Source: Gemmatimonadota bacterium (GTDB taxonomy: Bacteria > Gemmatimonadota > Gemmatimonadetes > Longimicrobiales > Gaopeijiaceae). Taken from it: a stretch of 64,000 nt of DNA. Within the stretch, counting starts at the first letter, position 1, and each line of letters opens with the position of its first letter. Positions 26,918-35,315 of this stretch are shown here, one piece after another. The DNA is taken from assembly GCA_041390125.1 (NCBI GenBank), contig JAWKQN010000017.1:37549-101548 (forward strand). Reading direction: 5' to 3'. The notes under the pieces were generated by a model. The model had not been told where the DNA came from. It worked only from the letters and a program-made list of their open reading frames with translations, and ran no database searches. A program made the translations under genes and the position numbers.

Positions 26918-28504
26918 ATGAGCATCCAACGAGCCGACGGAGTGATCTCGATGTCGAACCGAGCGCGAGCCGTACTGCGTGGAGTCCTGGCGGGCCTCGT
27001 CCTGGCATCCCTGGCCGCGTGCCTCGAGCTGGACGTGACCAATGTGAACGAGCCCGACCGGGAGCGGGCGTTGTCGTCCGCAGGAGACGTGGAGTCCCTC
27101 ATCGCGGGCACCTTCCGGACGTGGTGGAATCTACAGCAAGGGCAGGCACCCGGTCCCGCCATGTCGTCGATGGCCGACGAGTTGTCGGGATCGCAGGCGA
27201 ACTACGGGTTCCAGGATCAGGGCATGGAGCCCGCCCAGCCCATCATCAACCAGACGGCCTACCAGTGGGGCTACTGGGTGTACGACCCCTGGCTGCTGAC
27301 GAACCGGGCACTGGCGTCCATCCGGGACGGTCTGCAGTCGATCGCGGACCTCGGCCTCGAGATCGGTCCTGGCGGCCAGGACACACCGCGAGCGCTGGCG
27401 TTCGCGAAGTTCATGCAGGGGTTGCTGCTCGGAAACATCGCCCTGCAGTACGACCAGGGGTTCATCCTGGATGAGGACGTGGCCGATCCCACCGCGATGC
27501 AGCTGGTCCCGTACGACCAGCTGATGGATGCCGCCCTCGCGAAGCTGGAGGAGGCGAGGTCCATGGCCAACCAGGGCTCCTTCACCGTACCGGCCGGTTG
27601 GATGGGCACGGACAGCTACTCCAGCACGGAGCTGGCTCGTCTCACGCACTCCTACCAGGCGCGCTACATGGCGCAGGTGGCACGCACGCCGCAGGAGCGG
27701 GCGCAGGTGGACTGGAGCGCGGTGTTGGCGCACATCGACGCGGGCGTGACGAGCGACTTCGGCGTGAATCTGGACGGGGCCGCCGGTCAGTGGGGCGTGG
27801 TGCTCAAGACCTTCATGGGGTTGGGATCGGATGCGGACCTGGCGTTGTTGGGACCGGCGGACCAATCCGGCAAGTACTCGGAGTGGGAAGCCTCCGCGCC
27901 TGCGGAGAAGCAGCCGTTCGTCGTAGACACGGACGACCTGAGGATACGAGGAGCCACGCTCACCGATCCGGGCCTGTACGTACACTACCGCCCCACCATC
28001 ATCCAACCCGCGGAGCGCGGCGCCTGGTACGCCGGGAACTATGCGCCCTGGTGGTACTTCGAGATCTCCCAGACCGGGTTCGGATTCGCTCCGGATCTCA
28101 CCATGCTGGAGATGGGCTACCTGAAGGCGGAGGCGCATATCCGCACGGGTAGTCCAGAACTGGCTCTCCCCTACATCAACGAGATGCGGGACGAGGCAGG
28201 ACTTCCCCCTGCCGACGTCGATGGCGTGTCCGGCGCCCGGTGCGTGCCGCGCTCGGCCGGGTTGTTGGCCAAAGCATCGAGTCGACCGGAAGGGGACTGT
28301 GGCGATCTTCTCCAGACCCTGATCTACGAGAGATCGATGGAGACGGCGTTCCTCTACGCGGGAAGCTCGTGGTACGACGACCGCGGCATGGGGACGTTGC
28401 GCAGTGGCCGCGCCTATCAGGCGCCGCTTCCCCAGGTCGACCTGGATCTGCTGGACATCCCCGTCTACACCTTCGGCGGGAGTGGCCCCGGCTCCGCCAA
28501 CTGA
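26918..28504 (+). CDS. SusD/RagB-like surface lipoprotein
   Basis: The 528-aa product starts at ATG 26918, after a strong GGAGGGGAG; ATG 26951 is an alternative. A lipobox (LAAC, cysteine near residue 35) is followed by the SusD-type opening LELDVTNVNEPDRERALSSAGDVESLIAGTF. Helical TPR-like segments (ALAFAKFMQGLLLGNIAL, YDQLMDAALAKLEEARSMA) and a C-terminal block containing YLKAEAHIRTG, INEMRDEAGLP and LIYERSMETAFLYAGSSWYDDRG match the SusD fold. It should cap the SusC channel and bind substrate at the cell surface. A strong hairpin follows the stop. Confidence 0.9.
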   Translation: MSIQRADGVISMSNRARAVLRGVLAGLVLASLAACLELDVTNVNEPDRERALSSAGDVESLIAGTFRTWWNLQQGQAPGPAMSSMADELSGSQANYGFQDQGMEPAQPIINQTAYQWGYWVYDPWLLTNRALASIRDGLQSIADLGLEIGPGGQDTPRALAFAKFMQGLLLGNIALQYDQGFILDEDVADPTAMQLVPYDQLMDAALAKLEEARSMANQGSFTVPAGWMGTDSYSSTELARLTHSYQARYMAQVARTPQERAQVDWSAVLAHIDAGVTSDFGVNLDGAAGQWGVVLKTFMGLGSDADLALLGPADQSGKYSEWEASAPAEKQPFVVDTDDLRIRGATLTDPGLYVHYRPTIIQPAERGAWYAGNYAPWWYFEISQTGFGFAPDLTMLEMGYLKAEAHIRTGSPELALPYINEMRDEAGLPPADVDGVSGARCVPRSAGLLAKASSRPEGDCGDLLQTLIYERSMETAFLYAGSSWYDDRGMGTLRSGRAYQAPLPQVDLDLLDIPVYTFGGSGPGSAN

Positions 28505-28511
28505 CGGCGTC

Positions 28512-28553
28512 GGTCGGGCCGAGGGGGATGCCGGCGTCCTCCTCGGCCCGACC
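28512..28553 (+). terminator. Strong hairpin ending the SusCD transcript
   Basis: GGTCGGGCCGAGG (28512-28524) pairs perfectly with CCTCGGCCCGACC (28541-28553) across a 16-nt loop, 7 bp after the SusD stop; TCGTTCC follows. The 13-bp perfect stem directly after a stop codon is good evidence for a transcript end or attenuator. Confidence 0.65.
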
Positions 28554-28664
28554 TCGTTCCGCGCCGATCTGCCGGCGCTGCCCGGGCCCGGCTTGCCCGC
28601 GTGCGGCGCACCCTCGATCCTGTCCCAGGCTCCTTCCGCCCCGGTCCTTCCGTGGAGGTGCTCG

Positions 28665-29438
28665 ATGCCCAGCGCACACCGCCTCCTCGAACCCCCGGCG
28701 CTTCTGGTTCTCCTCGTGGCGGGCGTGGCCCCCGTCGGGGGCGCCGTCCAACAGGGGGGCGTGGTCTCGGGATCCGTGACGACGGTCCACGAGCGTGAAG
28801 GCGTGCCCGGAGCGCGTGTCACACTGGAGGGTGTGGCAGTCGCGGCGCAGACCGACGTCGACGGCCGGTTTCGTCTCTCGGACGCGCCCGCCGGATCCCG
28901 GGAGCTGCGGGTCGAGTTGGTCGGGTGCGTTCCCCTCGCCACGGAGGTCGACGTCCGGGCAACCGCTCCCGTGACCCTGACCATCCTGGTGGATGGTCCA
29001 GCCCTGCGTCGCGACGCCCGGCTCCGGCAGCGCGCCGACCAGGAGGGGGAGCGTACCTTCACGGTCGAGCGACTGGAGCGATCCGAGATGGAACGGGATC
29101 CCGCCCGATCCATCGCCGATCTCATCCGCGGCGCGTTTCCGGGCGTACGGGTCGTCCAAGGCAGTGGGGCTCCGGGTGCCGGGCTCTCGATCCAGTTGCG
29201 AGGCCCGTCCAGCATCAACGCGGAGCAGGCGCCGCTGCTCGTGGTCGACGGCATCATCACCGGTGGCGGGCTGGACGATCTCGACCCCAACGACGTGGAG
29301 CGGATCGAGGTGCTCAAGGGGGCCGCAGGAGGAGCCCTCTACGGCGCGCGAGGGCAGGCAGGCGTGATCGAGATCACCAGCCGATCCGCCGCGGCCGCGG
29401 AGCCCCGATGCATCCTGCGGCTCGCACCCGAGCCCTGA
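28665..29438 (+). CDS. Orphan TonB-receptor plug protein without barrel
   Basis: The 257-aa product starts at ATG 28665 (GGAGG 7 nt upstream). After a signal-like segment (LLEPPALLVLLVAGVAPVGGAV) come a carboxypeptidase-regulatory-like domain (about 30-110) and a plug domain (about 130-245) whose motifs parallel the adjacent SusC: VRVVQGSGAPG, SIQLRGPSSIN, LVVDGIITGGG, GGALYGARGQAGVIEITS. The protein then stops; no barrel is encoded downstream in any frame, where a membrane protein gene begins instead. It could be a remnant of a duplicated SusC gene or a functional free plug. Its intact start signals, clean reading frame and tight junction with the next gene favour a maintained protein. Confidence 0.75.
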   Translation: MPSAHRLLEPPALLVLLVAGVAPVGGAVQQGGVVSGSVTTVHEREGVPGARVTLEGVAVAAQTDVDGRFRLSDAPAGSRELRVELVGCVPLATEVDVRATAPVTLTILVDGPALRRDARLRQRADQEGERTFTVERLERSEMERDPARSIADLIRGAFPGVRVVQGSGAPGAGLSIQLRGPSSINAEQAPLLVVDGIITGGGLDDLDPNDVERIEVLKGAAGGALYGARGQAGVIEITSRSAAAAEPRCILRLAPEP

Positions 29439-31540
29439 CCCGTCACGTGCGCGAGCCTTCGCGCCCTGAGGTCGTCGGGCGCCGGCTGCTGGCTGGACTC
29501 CTGCTCCTGGCCGTTGCCGTCCCGGCGCATGCCGGTCTTGCCGGAACCGCCGTGGGCCCGGTCGGGGAGCAGGCTGCGCGACTCGGCGCACAGTACTTCC
29601 GCGCGCACTGGGGCGGGGGGCTGCTGGCCGTGGCCGCGGTGATGATCCTCGGCGCCCTGGTGAAGACACCGTCCCCCGAACGCTGGGTGACGACGTGGGC
29701 TTCGGCGCTGTGCCGGATACCGGTCGTCGCGCTGGGCGCCCTCGCAGGGACGGTGGCCGCCTCCGTCTCCGCGTGGATCGCCACGGCGCAGCTCGGCCGC
29801 TCGCCCGCGCTCCTCGACGGGATCAGCCAATGGATCCAGGCGCGCTACTTCGCCGCAGGCGCGCTCGCCGGACCCCCGCTGCCGGATCCCGCGTTCTGGC
29901 AGCTCCCGTTCATGGTGCTCACCGAAGCGGGGTGGGCCTCCCAGTACCCGCCCGGCTTTCCTGCGGTGTTGGCGCTGGCCTCGACGGCGGGGTCGGTCTG
30001 GTGGGTGGGACCGCTGCTCCTGGGCGTGGCCGTCTTGCTGACCGCGCTCGTCGCGGAGCGGCTGCTCGCCTTCGATCGTCTGGCGGCGCGGCTCGGTGTG
30101 CTGCTGATGGCGGGCAGCGGATTCCTCGCCTTCCACGCGGCAGCCTCGATGAACCACGTCCTGGCGATGGCGCTGATCGCTCTCGCGTGGTACGCCTCCC
30201 TACGCGCGCTGGACGGACGCTGGCCCTGGGCCCTGCTCGCCGGTGCCGCGGTGGGCGCGACCTTCGCAACCCGTCCCTATGTGGCCGTCGTGCTGGGTCC
30301 GCTGGCCACCGTCGGCGTGTGGGCCCTCGCTCCCGTCGGGCGAGCGACCGTCCAGGCCTGGGTGCTCCGCCTGGGGGCCGCGCTGCTCGGGGCCCTCCCC
30401 CCGGTTGCGGCGACCCTGGGGTACAACGCCCTCCTCTTCGGCAGCCCTCTCCGCTTCGGCTACACAGCGGCCGCCGGGCCGGCCCACGGGCTCGGCTTCC
30501 ACGTCGATCCGTGGGGAGCGCCGTACGGGGTCGGCGAAGCGCTACGCTACACGTCCATCGATCTCCTGTCCCTGAGCCTGGACCTCCTGCAGAGCCCGAT
30601 TCCGGTGGTGGTGCTCGTGGCGGCGGCCCTCGTTCTGAACGCGGGCTGGCGACGAGGGCACGCGCTGGTGGTCGCGTGGGCGCTGCTTCCGGTGCTGGCC
30701 AACGCCTTCTACTGGCATCACGACCTGTACCTCGGACCGCGGCTGCTGTACGAGGCCGCACCTGCCTGGTGCCTCCTGGCGTCGACGAGCGCGCTGGTGG
30801 TGCTCCGCCGCCTTCCCCGTGCGGGGCCGTCCGCGCGGATCCTCCACCGCACGGCCGTGGGGCTCACGCTCGCCCTGGCCTGGTTCGTGGGCGTCCTGGT
30901 CGCGGGCCCGGCGAGAGTCCGTGGACAGGCCGAGGTCGCGCGAGCGACGGGGATGACGGTGCGGGCCCCGGCGGTCGACGAACCCACCCTCGTGTTCGTG
31001 CACGAAGATTGGGAGTCACGCCTCGGCGCGCGCATGTCCGCGCTGGGGGTCCGGCTCGACTCCCTGCGCGCTGCGCTGCGTCTCAACACCACGTGCGAGG
31101 TGGATCGCTACGTGCGCGCACGTGAGGCGGGACGCGGCTCTGCCGGTCAGGTGCTGGCCTTCGAGGGAACGAGCCTCCGACGCCTCCGCATCGTACAGAT
31201 GGATTCGGGCTCTCGCATCCGTACCGAGGAAGGCGAGCTGCTCGACGACGTCTGTCGCAGGGAAGCGGCGGCGGATCTGCCGGGCGTCGATCCGTTGGCG
31301 CCGTTGCTGTGGCAGGGCGACCTGCCCGGCCTGACGAGCGGCGGTGCCCTCTACGTCCGCGACCTCGGACCGGAACGGAACGCCAGCCTGCTGTCGCGCT
31401 TCCCCAGGCACTGGCCCGCCCTTCTGGCCCGACGGGGCGGAGCTGCCGTATTGCTTCCGTATGGGCCCGCGATCGAGGCGCGCTGGTCGCCCGCCTACGA
31501 GGACAGCGCGGCAGGGGCCGCGGAGCCGGGTACGCCGTAG
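29408..31540 (+). CDS. Polytopic membrane glycosyltransferase-like protein
   Basis: The 710-aa product starts at ATG 29408 (GGAG 5 nt upstream), overlapping the plug gene by 31 bp; GTG 29447 is an alternative. About ten to twelve membrane spans occupy residues 20-510 (LLAGLLLLAVAVPAHAG, LLAVAAVMILGALV, ALLAGAAVGATFATRPY, VVVLVAAALVLNAGW and others). A C-terminal soluble domain of about 190 residues follows (VDEPTLVFVHEDWESRLG). The segment NAFYWHHDLYLGPRLLYEAAP resembles the membrane-proximal motif of GT39-type lipid-linked-sugar transferases, but the N-terminal aspartate pair expected of GT-C enzymes is not clear. The assignment to GT-C is tentative. Confidence 0.6.
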   Translation: MHPAARTRALTRHVREPSRPEVVGRRLLAGLLLLAVAVPAHAGLAGTAVGPVGEQAARLGAQYFRAHWGGGLLAVAAVMILGALVKTPSPERWVTTWASALCRIPVVALGALAGTVAASVSAWIATAQLGRSPALLDGISQWIQARYFAAGALAGPPLPDPAFWQLPFMVLTEAGWASQYPPGFPAVLALASTAGSVWWVGPLLLGVAVLLTALVAERLLAFDRLAARLGVLLMAGSGFLAFHAAASMNHVLAMALIALAWYASLRALDGRWPWALLAGAAVGATFATRPYVAVVLGPLATVGVWALAPVGRATVQAWVLRLGAALLGALPPVAATLGYNALLFGSPLRFGYTAAAGPAHGLGFHVDPWGAPYGVGEALRYTSIDLLSLSLDLLQSPIPVVVLVAAALVLNAGWRRGHALVVAWALLPVLANAFYWHHDLYLGPRLLYEAAPAWCLLASTSALVVLRRLPRAGPSARILHRTAVGLTLALAWFVGVLVAGPARVRGQAEVARATGMTVRAPAVDEPTLVFVHEDWESRLGARMSALGVRLDSLRAALRLNTTCEVDRYVRAREAGRGSAGQVLAFEGTSLRRLRIVQMDSGSRIRTEEGELLDDVCRREAAADLPGVDPLAPLLWQGDLPGLTSGGALYVRDLGPERNASLLSRFPRHWPALLARRGGAAVLLPYGPAIEARWSPAYEDSAAGAAEPGTP

Positions 31541-32091
31541 GTGCGCAGGCCCGCGTCCACCTTCATCTGGATCTCCGTCGTGATGTCGAGGACGTAGGCC
31601 TTGTACATCCCGGTTGCGGGCATCGTGCTCCACCCACCCGCGGCATCCGGCAGGGCCTCTGGCGGTTCGACGCCGTGCACCTCGTTCTCCGCCGTCACGC
31701 GCAGCGTATACAAGGCGGGTCCGACCTTGCGCGCGCGGGCCACGAACCGGGTGCGGGCCACGTCGGCCCCCGCCTCCGCCTCGTCGTCGAACGGGACCCG
31801 CTCCTGCCACCCGGTCTCGATATAGAGCGAGGAGCCGGTCTCCCGGACCTCGTAGATGGCGTACCCGACCCGGCGCAGGATCGAGGGCACTTCGTTCATG
31901 ATGTCGTTGAAGGTGGCGCGTCCGACCGTCGTCTCGACCTGCCCCCGATTGGCCAGGGAGCCCGCGCACGAGCCCAACAGCCCCGTCAACAGGCAGGCGA
32001 CGGCGCGGAAGGGGCGTACGAGGTCGTGGGACGTGCCGAACCCTCGTCGCACGCGGGGAGGGGCGCGATGCCAGCCGGCGGTCGTAGCCAT
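31495..32091 (-). CDS. Lipoprotein of unknown function
   Basis: The 198-aa product starts at ATG 32091, with AGGAGG 5 nt upstream. The N-region is unusually long for a lipoprotein (about 28 residues with several arginines) before the hydrophobic stretch and lipobox LGSC (VACLLTGLLGSC). The mature part has the look of a compact alpha/beta domain (ATFNDIMNEVPSILRRVGYAIYEVRETGSSLYIETGW, FVARARKVGPALYTLRVTAENEV). No family is recognised. Its 3' end overlaps the convergent glycosyltransferase-like gene by 46 bp. It lies 80 bp beyond the minus-strand CapA-like gene's stop, on the other side, and is transcribed toward the membrane protein gene. Confidence 0.6.
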   Translation of the reverse strand: MATTAGWHRAPPRVRRGFGTSHDLVRPFRAVACLLTGLLGSCAGSLANRGQVETTVGRATFNDIMNEVPSILRRVGYAIYEVRETGSSLYIETGWQERVPFDDEAEAGADVARTRFVARARKVGPALYTLRVTAENEVHGVEPPEALPDAAGGWSTMPATGMYKAYVLDITTEIQMKVDAGLRTYGVPGSAAPAALSS

Positions 32092-32171
32092 GGCATCCTC
32101 CTGATGTCGAGGACCGCAGAGCCTCGCTGTCCGTTACCCTGCATTGGGCCTGGAGGTCACACCCCGTGGGT

Positions 32172-33557
32172 CTAGTTCTGGGGGCGGACCAGGCCGATGC
32201 CGTCCTCGAAGGTGACCCGGGTGCCCAGCGGCTCGGACAACTCGGCGAGACCGCGGATGATCCGCTCCGCCAACTCGCCTTTTGCGAGCAGGGGCCGACC
32301 GCGCTGCGGGACACCGAGTCCGTAGCCCAGGGTGATCGGATGCAGCTCGATACGTTCGAGCACCCCGCTGTGGAAGACCGGCACGGCCACAACGGCCTCC
32401 CAGGCCCCTGGTCGGGCAGGAAAGCTGCCGTTGCTCTGCTCGTTGCGCGCGACGTAGAACTCGCCGGGCAGCGCCTCCGGACCGAGTCCCACGCTGTTGT
32501 AGTTCTCCCAGGGTTGCAGCTCGACGGTTTCGTTCTGCATGAGGAAATCGCCCAGTGAGTAGAAGATGGGCTTTCCTTTGTAGATCTCCACACCGCGCAG
32601 GACATGGGGTCCGTGCCCGACGAAGATGTCGGCGCCCGCGTCGATCACCGCGTGCGCGAACTCCCGGAGGAAGTCGGCGACTCCACCGCCTCCTTGATGT
32701 GTGTGACTGGAGACGATCACCCAGTTTGCCTGCCGCTTGGCGTCGGAAACCGATGCGGCGATCTCGGCGATGTCCTCCGCGTTCGGCTCGGTCAGCACGC
32801 TGAACGCGTCACCGCGTTGGAATGTGCTGCCGAAGAGACGCAGCTCGTCGTCGCTCCGGGCTCCCCCGAGGTCCAACCCGCTTCGCAGCTCCTGCAGTTG
32901 ACGGAAGCGGTCGGGCGGCACGATGTAGGTGGTCTCGACGCGCAGCGGATTGAGCCCGGGCCTGCCGCGGAAGTCCTTGCGTTGCGGCCCCGCCCGATTG
33001 AAGTCGACGAACGACGAGGAAGCCGAGATCAGCGCCACCCGACCGTGCGGCGTCTCCATGTACTTCGGAGCGCGCGCTTCGGCGAGGTTCTCGCCCGTGC
33101 CGGAAGCCACGAGTCCGGATTCGCGAAGCCAGCGGAGGTTGGAGCGCAGGCCCCCGAAGCTGAAGTCGAGTGAGTGATTGTTGGCGGTGCTGACGAGGTC
33201 GAATCCCATCCACACCAGTTCATCGGCGAGCTCGGGTTCGGCTCGCATGTACGTGCCACCGCTCTGGGAAGCGGGGATGATATCCAGCTCCTGGTAGTCC
33301 AGGAACAGCATCTCCGCGTTCACGAACGCTGCCGACGCGCTGTGGATCAGGTCACGCAGCTCGAGGAAATCGGGCTCGGTGTATACCGACAGCTTGCGGG
33401 TGATGATGGCGTCACCGGCGAGGGCGAACGTTGCGTCGCCGTAGTCGTCCCGATGAGGCTGGGGAGGGTACGACTCCTGGGCGGCAGAGGGCGTGGCAAT
33501 GCCCAGGACGAGGCTGAAACCGAGCACATACGTGCGAAGCGGAACGAAGCAATGCAT
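32172..33557 (-). CDS. Secreted CapA-family metallophosphatase-like protein
   Basis: The 461-aa product starts at ATG 33557 (GGAGGGAG upstream) with a signal peptide cleaved near PSAAQ. The body is the PGA_cap/CapA fold of the calcineurin-like phosphoesterases: ALAGDAIITR, VNAEMLF, TANNHSLDF, SSHTHQGG, and GHGPHVLRGVEIYKGKPIFY supply the usual D, E, N, H and HxH ligands. CapA-family proteins are named for poly-gamma-glutamate capsule synthesis, but no CapB or CapC ligase genes are present, so a hydrolase role on phospho- or glutamyl-conjugates is equally possible. A close paralogue lies divergently at 33815. Confidence 0.82.
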   Translation of the reverse strand: MHCFVPLRTYVLGFSLVLGIATPSAAQESYPPQPHRDDYGDATFALAGDAIITRKLSVYTEPDFLELRDLIHSASAAFVNAEMLFLDYQELDIIPASQSGGTYMRAEPELADELVWMGFDLVSTANNHSLDFSFGGLRSNLRWLRESGLVASGTGENLAEARAPKYMETPHGRVALISASSSFVDFNRAGPQRKDFRGRPGLNPLRVETTYIVPPDRFRQLQELRSGLDLGGARSDDELRLFGSTFQRGDAFSVLTEPNAEDIAEIAASVSDAKRQANWVIVSSHTHQGGGGVADFLREFAHAVIDAGADIFVGHGPHVLRGVEIYKGKPIFYSLGDFLMQNETVELQPWENYNSVGLGPEALPGEFYVARNEQSNGSFPARPGAWEAVVAVPVFHSGVLERIELHPITLGYGLGVPQRGRPLLAKGELAERIIRGLAELSEPLGTRVTFEDGIGLVRPQN

Positions 33558-33698
33558 CAGCAGCTCCCTCCGAAACGGGCCTGGGAAGGCTCGAATCCCA
33601 ACCGGCCCGCAATGTACGGGGCAGGAACGCCCCTGCGCAAAGCGACGCGGGCGCGGGCGCACCGCCCGACCCGCGGGTTGGCGCCGTTGTTCGGGGAA

Positions 33699-33727
33699 TT
33701 GCGGGTGGTGCCAGGGGCCGGCATAAT
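33699..33727 (+). promoter_or_regulatory. Candidate sigma70-type promoter of the plus-strand capA-like gene
   Basis: TTGCGG (33699-33704), a 17-bp spacer and CATAAT (33722-33727) match the primary sigma consensus at 4 and 5 of 6 positions and stand out in this GC-rich gap. Transcription would begin about 80 bp before the ATG at 33815. Confidence 0.5.
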
Positions 33728-33732
33728 GCCGG
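33718..33732. promoter_or_regulatory. 15-bp palindrome over the -10 element
   Basis: CCGGCAT and ATGCCGG flank a single A and exactly cover the candidate -10 CATAAT. A protein bound here would block the promoter of the plus-strand capA-like gene. A 12-bp direct repeat (CCAGGGGCCGGC at 33711 and 33765) partly overlaps it. Confidence 0.45.
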
Positions 33733-33814
33733 AGGAGGCTGTCGTGGCCGGGGGCTTCATCGCTCCAGGGGCCGGCGGCGCCGCCCGAGCCTGCCCCTGC
33801 GTCGAGGAGGCACC

Positions 33815-35278
33815 ATGCCGTGGCATGCGATCACCCGCGCGATGACCCGGGCTGGACTGTGCCCGACGCCCCCTCTGCGGTCCGATTGCAGGTGTGGTGG
33901 GTGGCCGACGGCGATCCTCGCTGGTCTGCTCCTCCTCCCCGGCCCCGTCGCAGCCCAGGACTGGCCCGGCCAGCCTTCGGCCGAGCGCTACCAGGACGCG
34001 CGCGGATCCATCACCATGGCTCTCGCCGGGGACGCCATCATCACGCGACGCATCTCGATGTTCGACGAGGCGCCGTTCCGCGGCCTCGTCGAGCTGGTGC
34101 GTTCCGCGGGCGTGGGCGTGGTCAATCTCGAGGTGCTGTTCCACGCGTACGAGCCGGACGTCATCCCGGCGTCGCAGAGCGGCGGCGCCTACATGGCGGC
34201 GGATCCGGAGATCGCCAAGGAGCTCTCGTGGATGGGCTTCGACATGGTGGCCCGGGCCAACAACCACAGTCTGGACTACGGGCAGGGCGGGATGGACGCC
34301 ACCACCCGGGCAGTGGCCGCCGCAGGTCTGGCGCAGGCCGGCGTAGGCGCGAACCTGGCGCTGGCCCGGGCACCTGCGTACCGGGAGACGGAGTCGGGGC
34401 GGGTCGCGTTGATCTCGCTTTCGACCACGTTCCCGGATCAGGCGCGCGCCGGTTCACAGCGGAAGGACCTCCGTGGTCGACCCGGGTTGAACCCGCTACG
34501 CCACACGCGCGAGTACGTCGTGCCGGAGGAGGATCTGGTCTCGCTGCGGCGCGTGGCGGAGCGGCTGGGGCTGGGGGGCGGCGCCAGCGGCCCGGCAGAT
34601 CGCATCACCTTTCTCCGCGAGCGGTTCCGCGTCGGGAGCGATCCCGGCACCGTGACCCGGGCCGACCCCCGCGACCTGGCCGAGATCGTTGCGGAGGTGA
34701 GCAATGCGCGTCGCAGCGCGGATTGGGTCGTCGTGACCAGCCACACGCACGAGCGTGGCAACAGCCGCTTCGAGCCCCCGGACTTCCAGATGGAGCTGGC
34801 CAGGGCCGTCATCGACGCGGGTGCCGACGTCTACTTCGGGCATGGGCCCCACGTGCTGCGTGGCGTCGAGATCTACAAGGGCAAGCCGATCTTCTACGGC
34901 CTTGGCAACTTCATCTTCCAGAACGAGACGTTGGACTTCCAGCCGGGCGACAACTACGAGTCATGGGACCTTCCGCCCGAGGCCCTGGCCGCTGATTTCC
35001 ACGACCGGCGCGCGGAACGGGGCACCGACTGGGCGCAGGACGTCCCGAACTGGCAGTCGGTGGTGGCCTTCCCCGTCTTCGAGGGCGGCCGTCTGACGGA
35101 GGTCCAGCTGCACCCGATCAGCCTGGGCTTCGGCTTGGAGCGAACCCAGATCGGGCGTCCCATGCTGGCCGACCCTGCCCTGGCCCAGGACATCCTGCAG
35201 CAGATGCAGGAGCTGTCCAGGCCTTTCGGTACGCGCATCGACATCGTTGAAGGCATCGGGCGCATCCGCACGCCCTGA
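33815..35278 (+). CDS. Secreted CapA-family metallophosphatase-like protein, paralogue
   Basis: The 487-aa product starts at ATG 33815 with GGAGG 5 nt upstream; an N-region of about 30 residues precedes the signal (AILAGLLLLPGPVAAQ). It shares with the divergent neighbour essentially all motifs: ALAGDAIITRRI, VNLEVLFHAYEPDVIPASQS, RANNHSLDYG, SSHTHE-equivalent TSHTHERG, and FGHGPHVLRGVEIYKGKPIF. The pair therefore arose by gene duplication and inversion. The D-aminoacylase gene follows 37 bp downstream, suggesting an operon in which CapA-type and amidohydrolase activities act in series outside the cytoplasm. Confidence 0.82.
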   Translation: MPWHAITRAMTRAGLCPTPPLRSDCRCGGWPTAILAGLLLLPGPVAAQDWPGQPSAERYQDARGSITMALAGDAIITRRISMFDEAPFRGLVELVRSAGVGVVNLEVLFHAYEPDVIPASQSGGAYMAADPEIAKELSWMGFDMVARANNHSLDYGQGGMDATTRAVAAAGLAQAGVGANLALARAPAYRETESGRVALISLSTTFPDQARAGSQRKDLRGRPGLNPLRHTREYVVPEEDLVSLRRVAERLGLGGGASGPADRITFLRERFRVGSDPGTVTRADPRDLAEIVAEVSNARRSADWVVVTSHTHERGNSRFEPPDFQMELARAVIDAGADVYFGHGPHVLRGVEIYKGKPIFYGLGNFIFQNETLDFQPGDNYESWDLPPEALAADFHDRRAERGTDWAQDVPNWQSVVAFPVFEGGRLTEVQLHPISLGFGLERTQIGRPMLADPALAQDILQQMQELSRPFGTRIDIVEGIGRIRTP

Positions 35279-35315
35279 TCGGGCGTCCGGGCCCGGCCCT
35301 CGTCCGGGAGGGACC

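Noticed and set aside
32172..35278. A poly-gamma-glutamate capsule synthesis operon
   Set aside because: CapA-type genes are present in two copies, but the essential CapB ligase and CapC membrane genes are missing and both CapA products are secreted.
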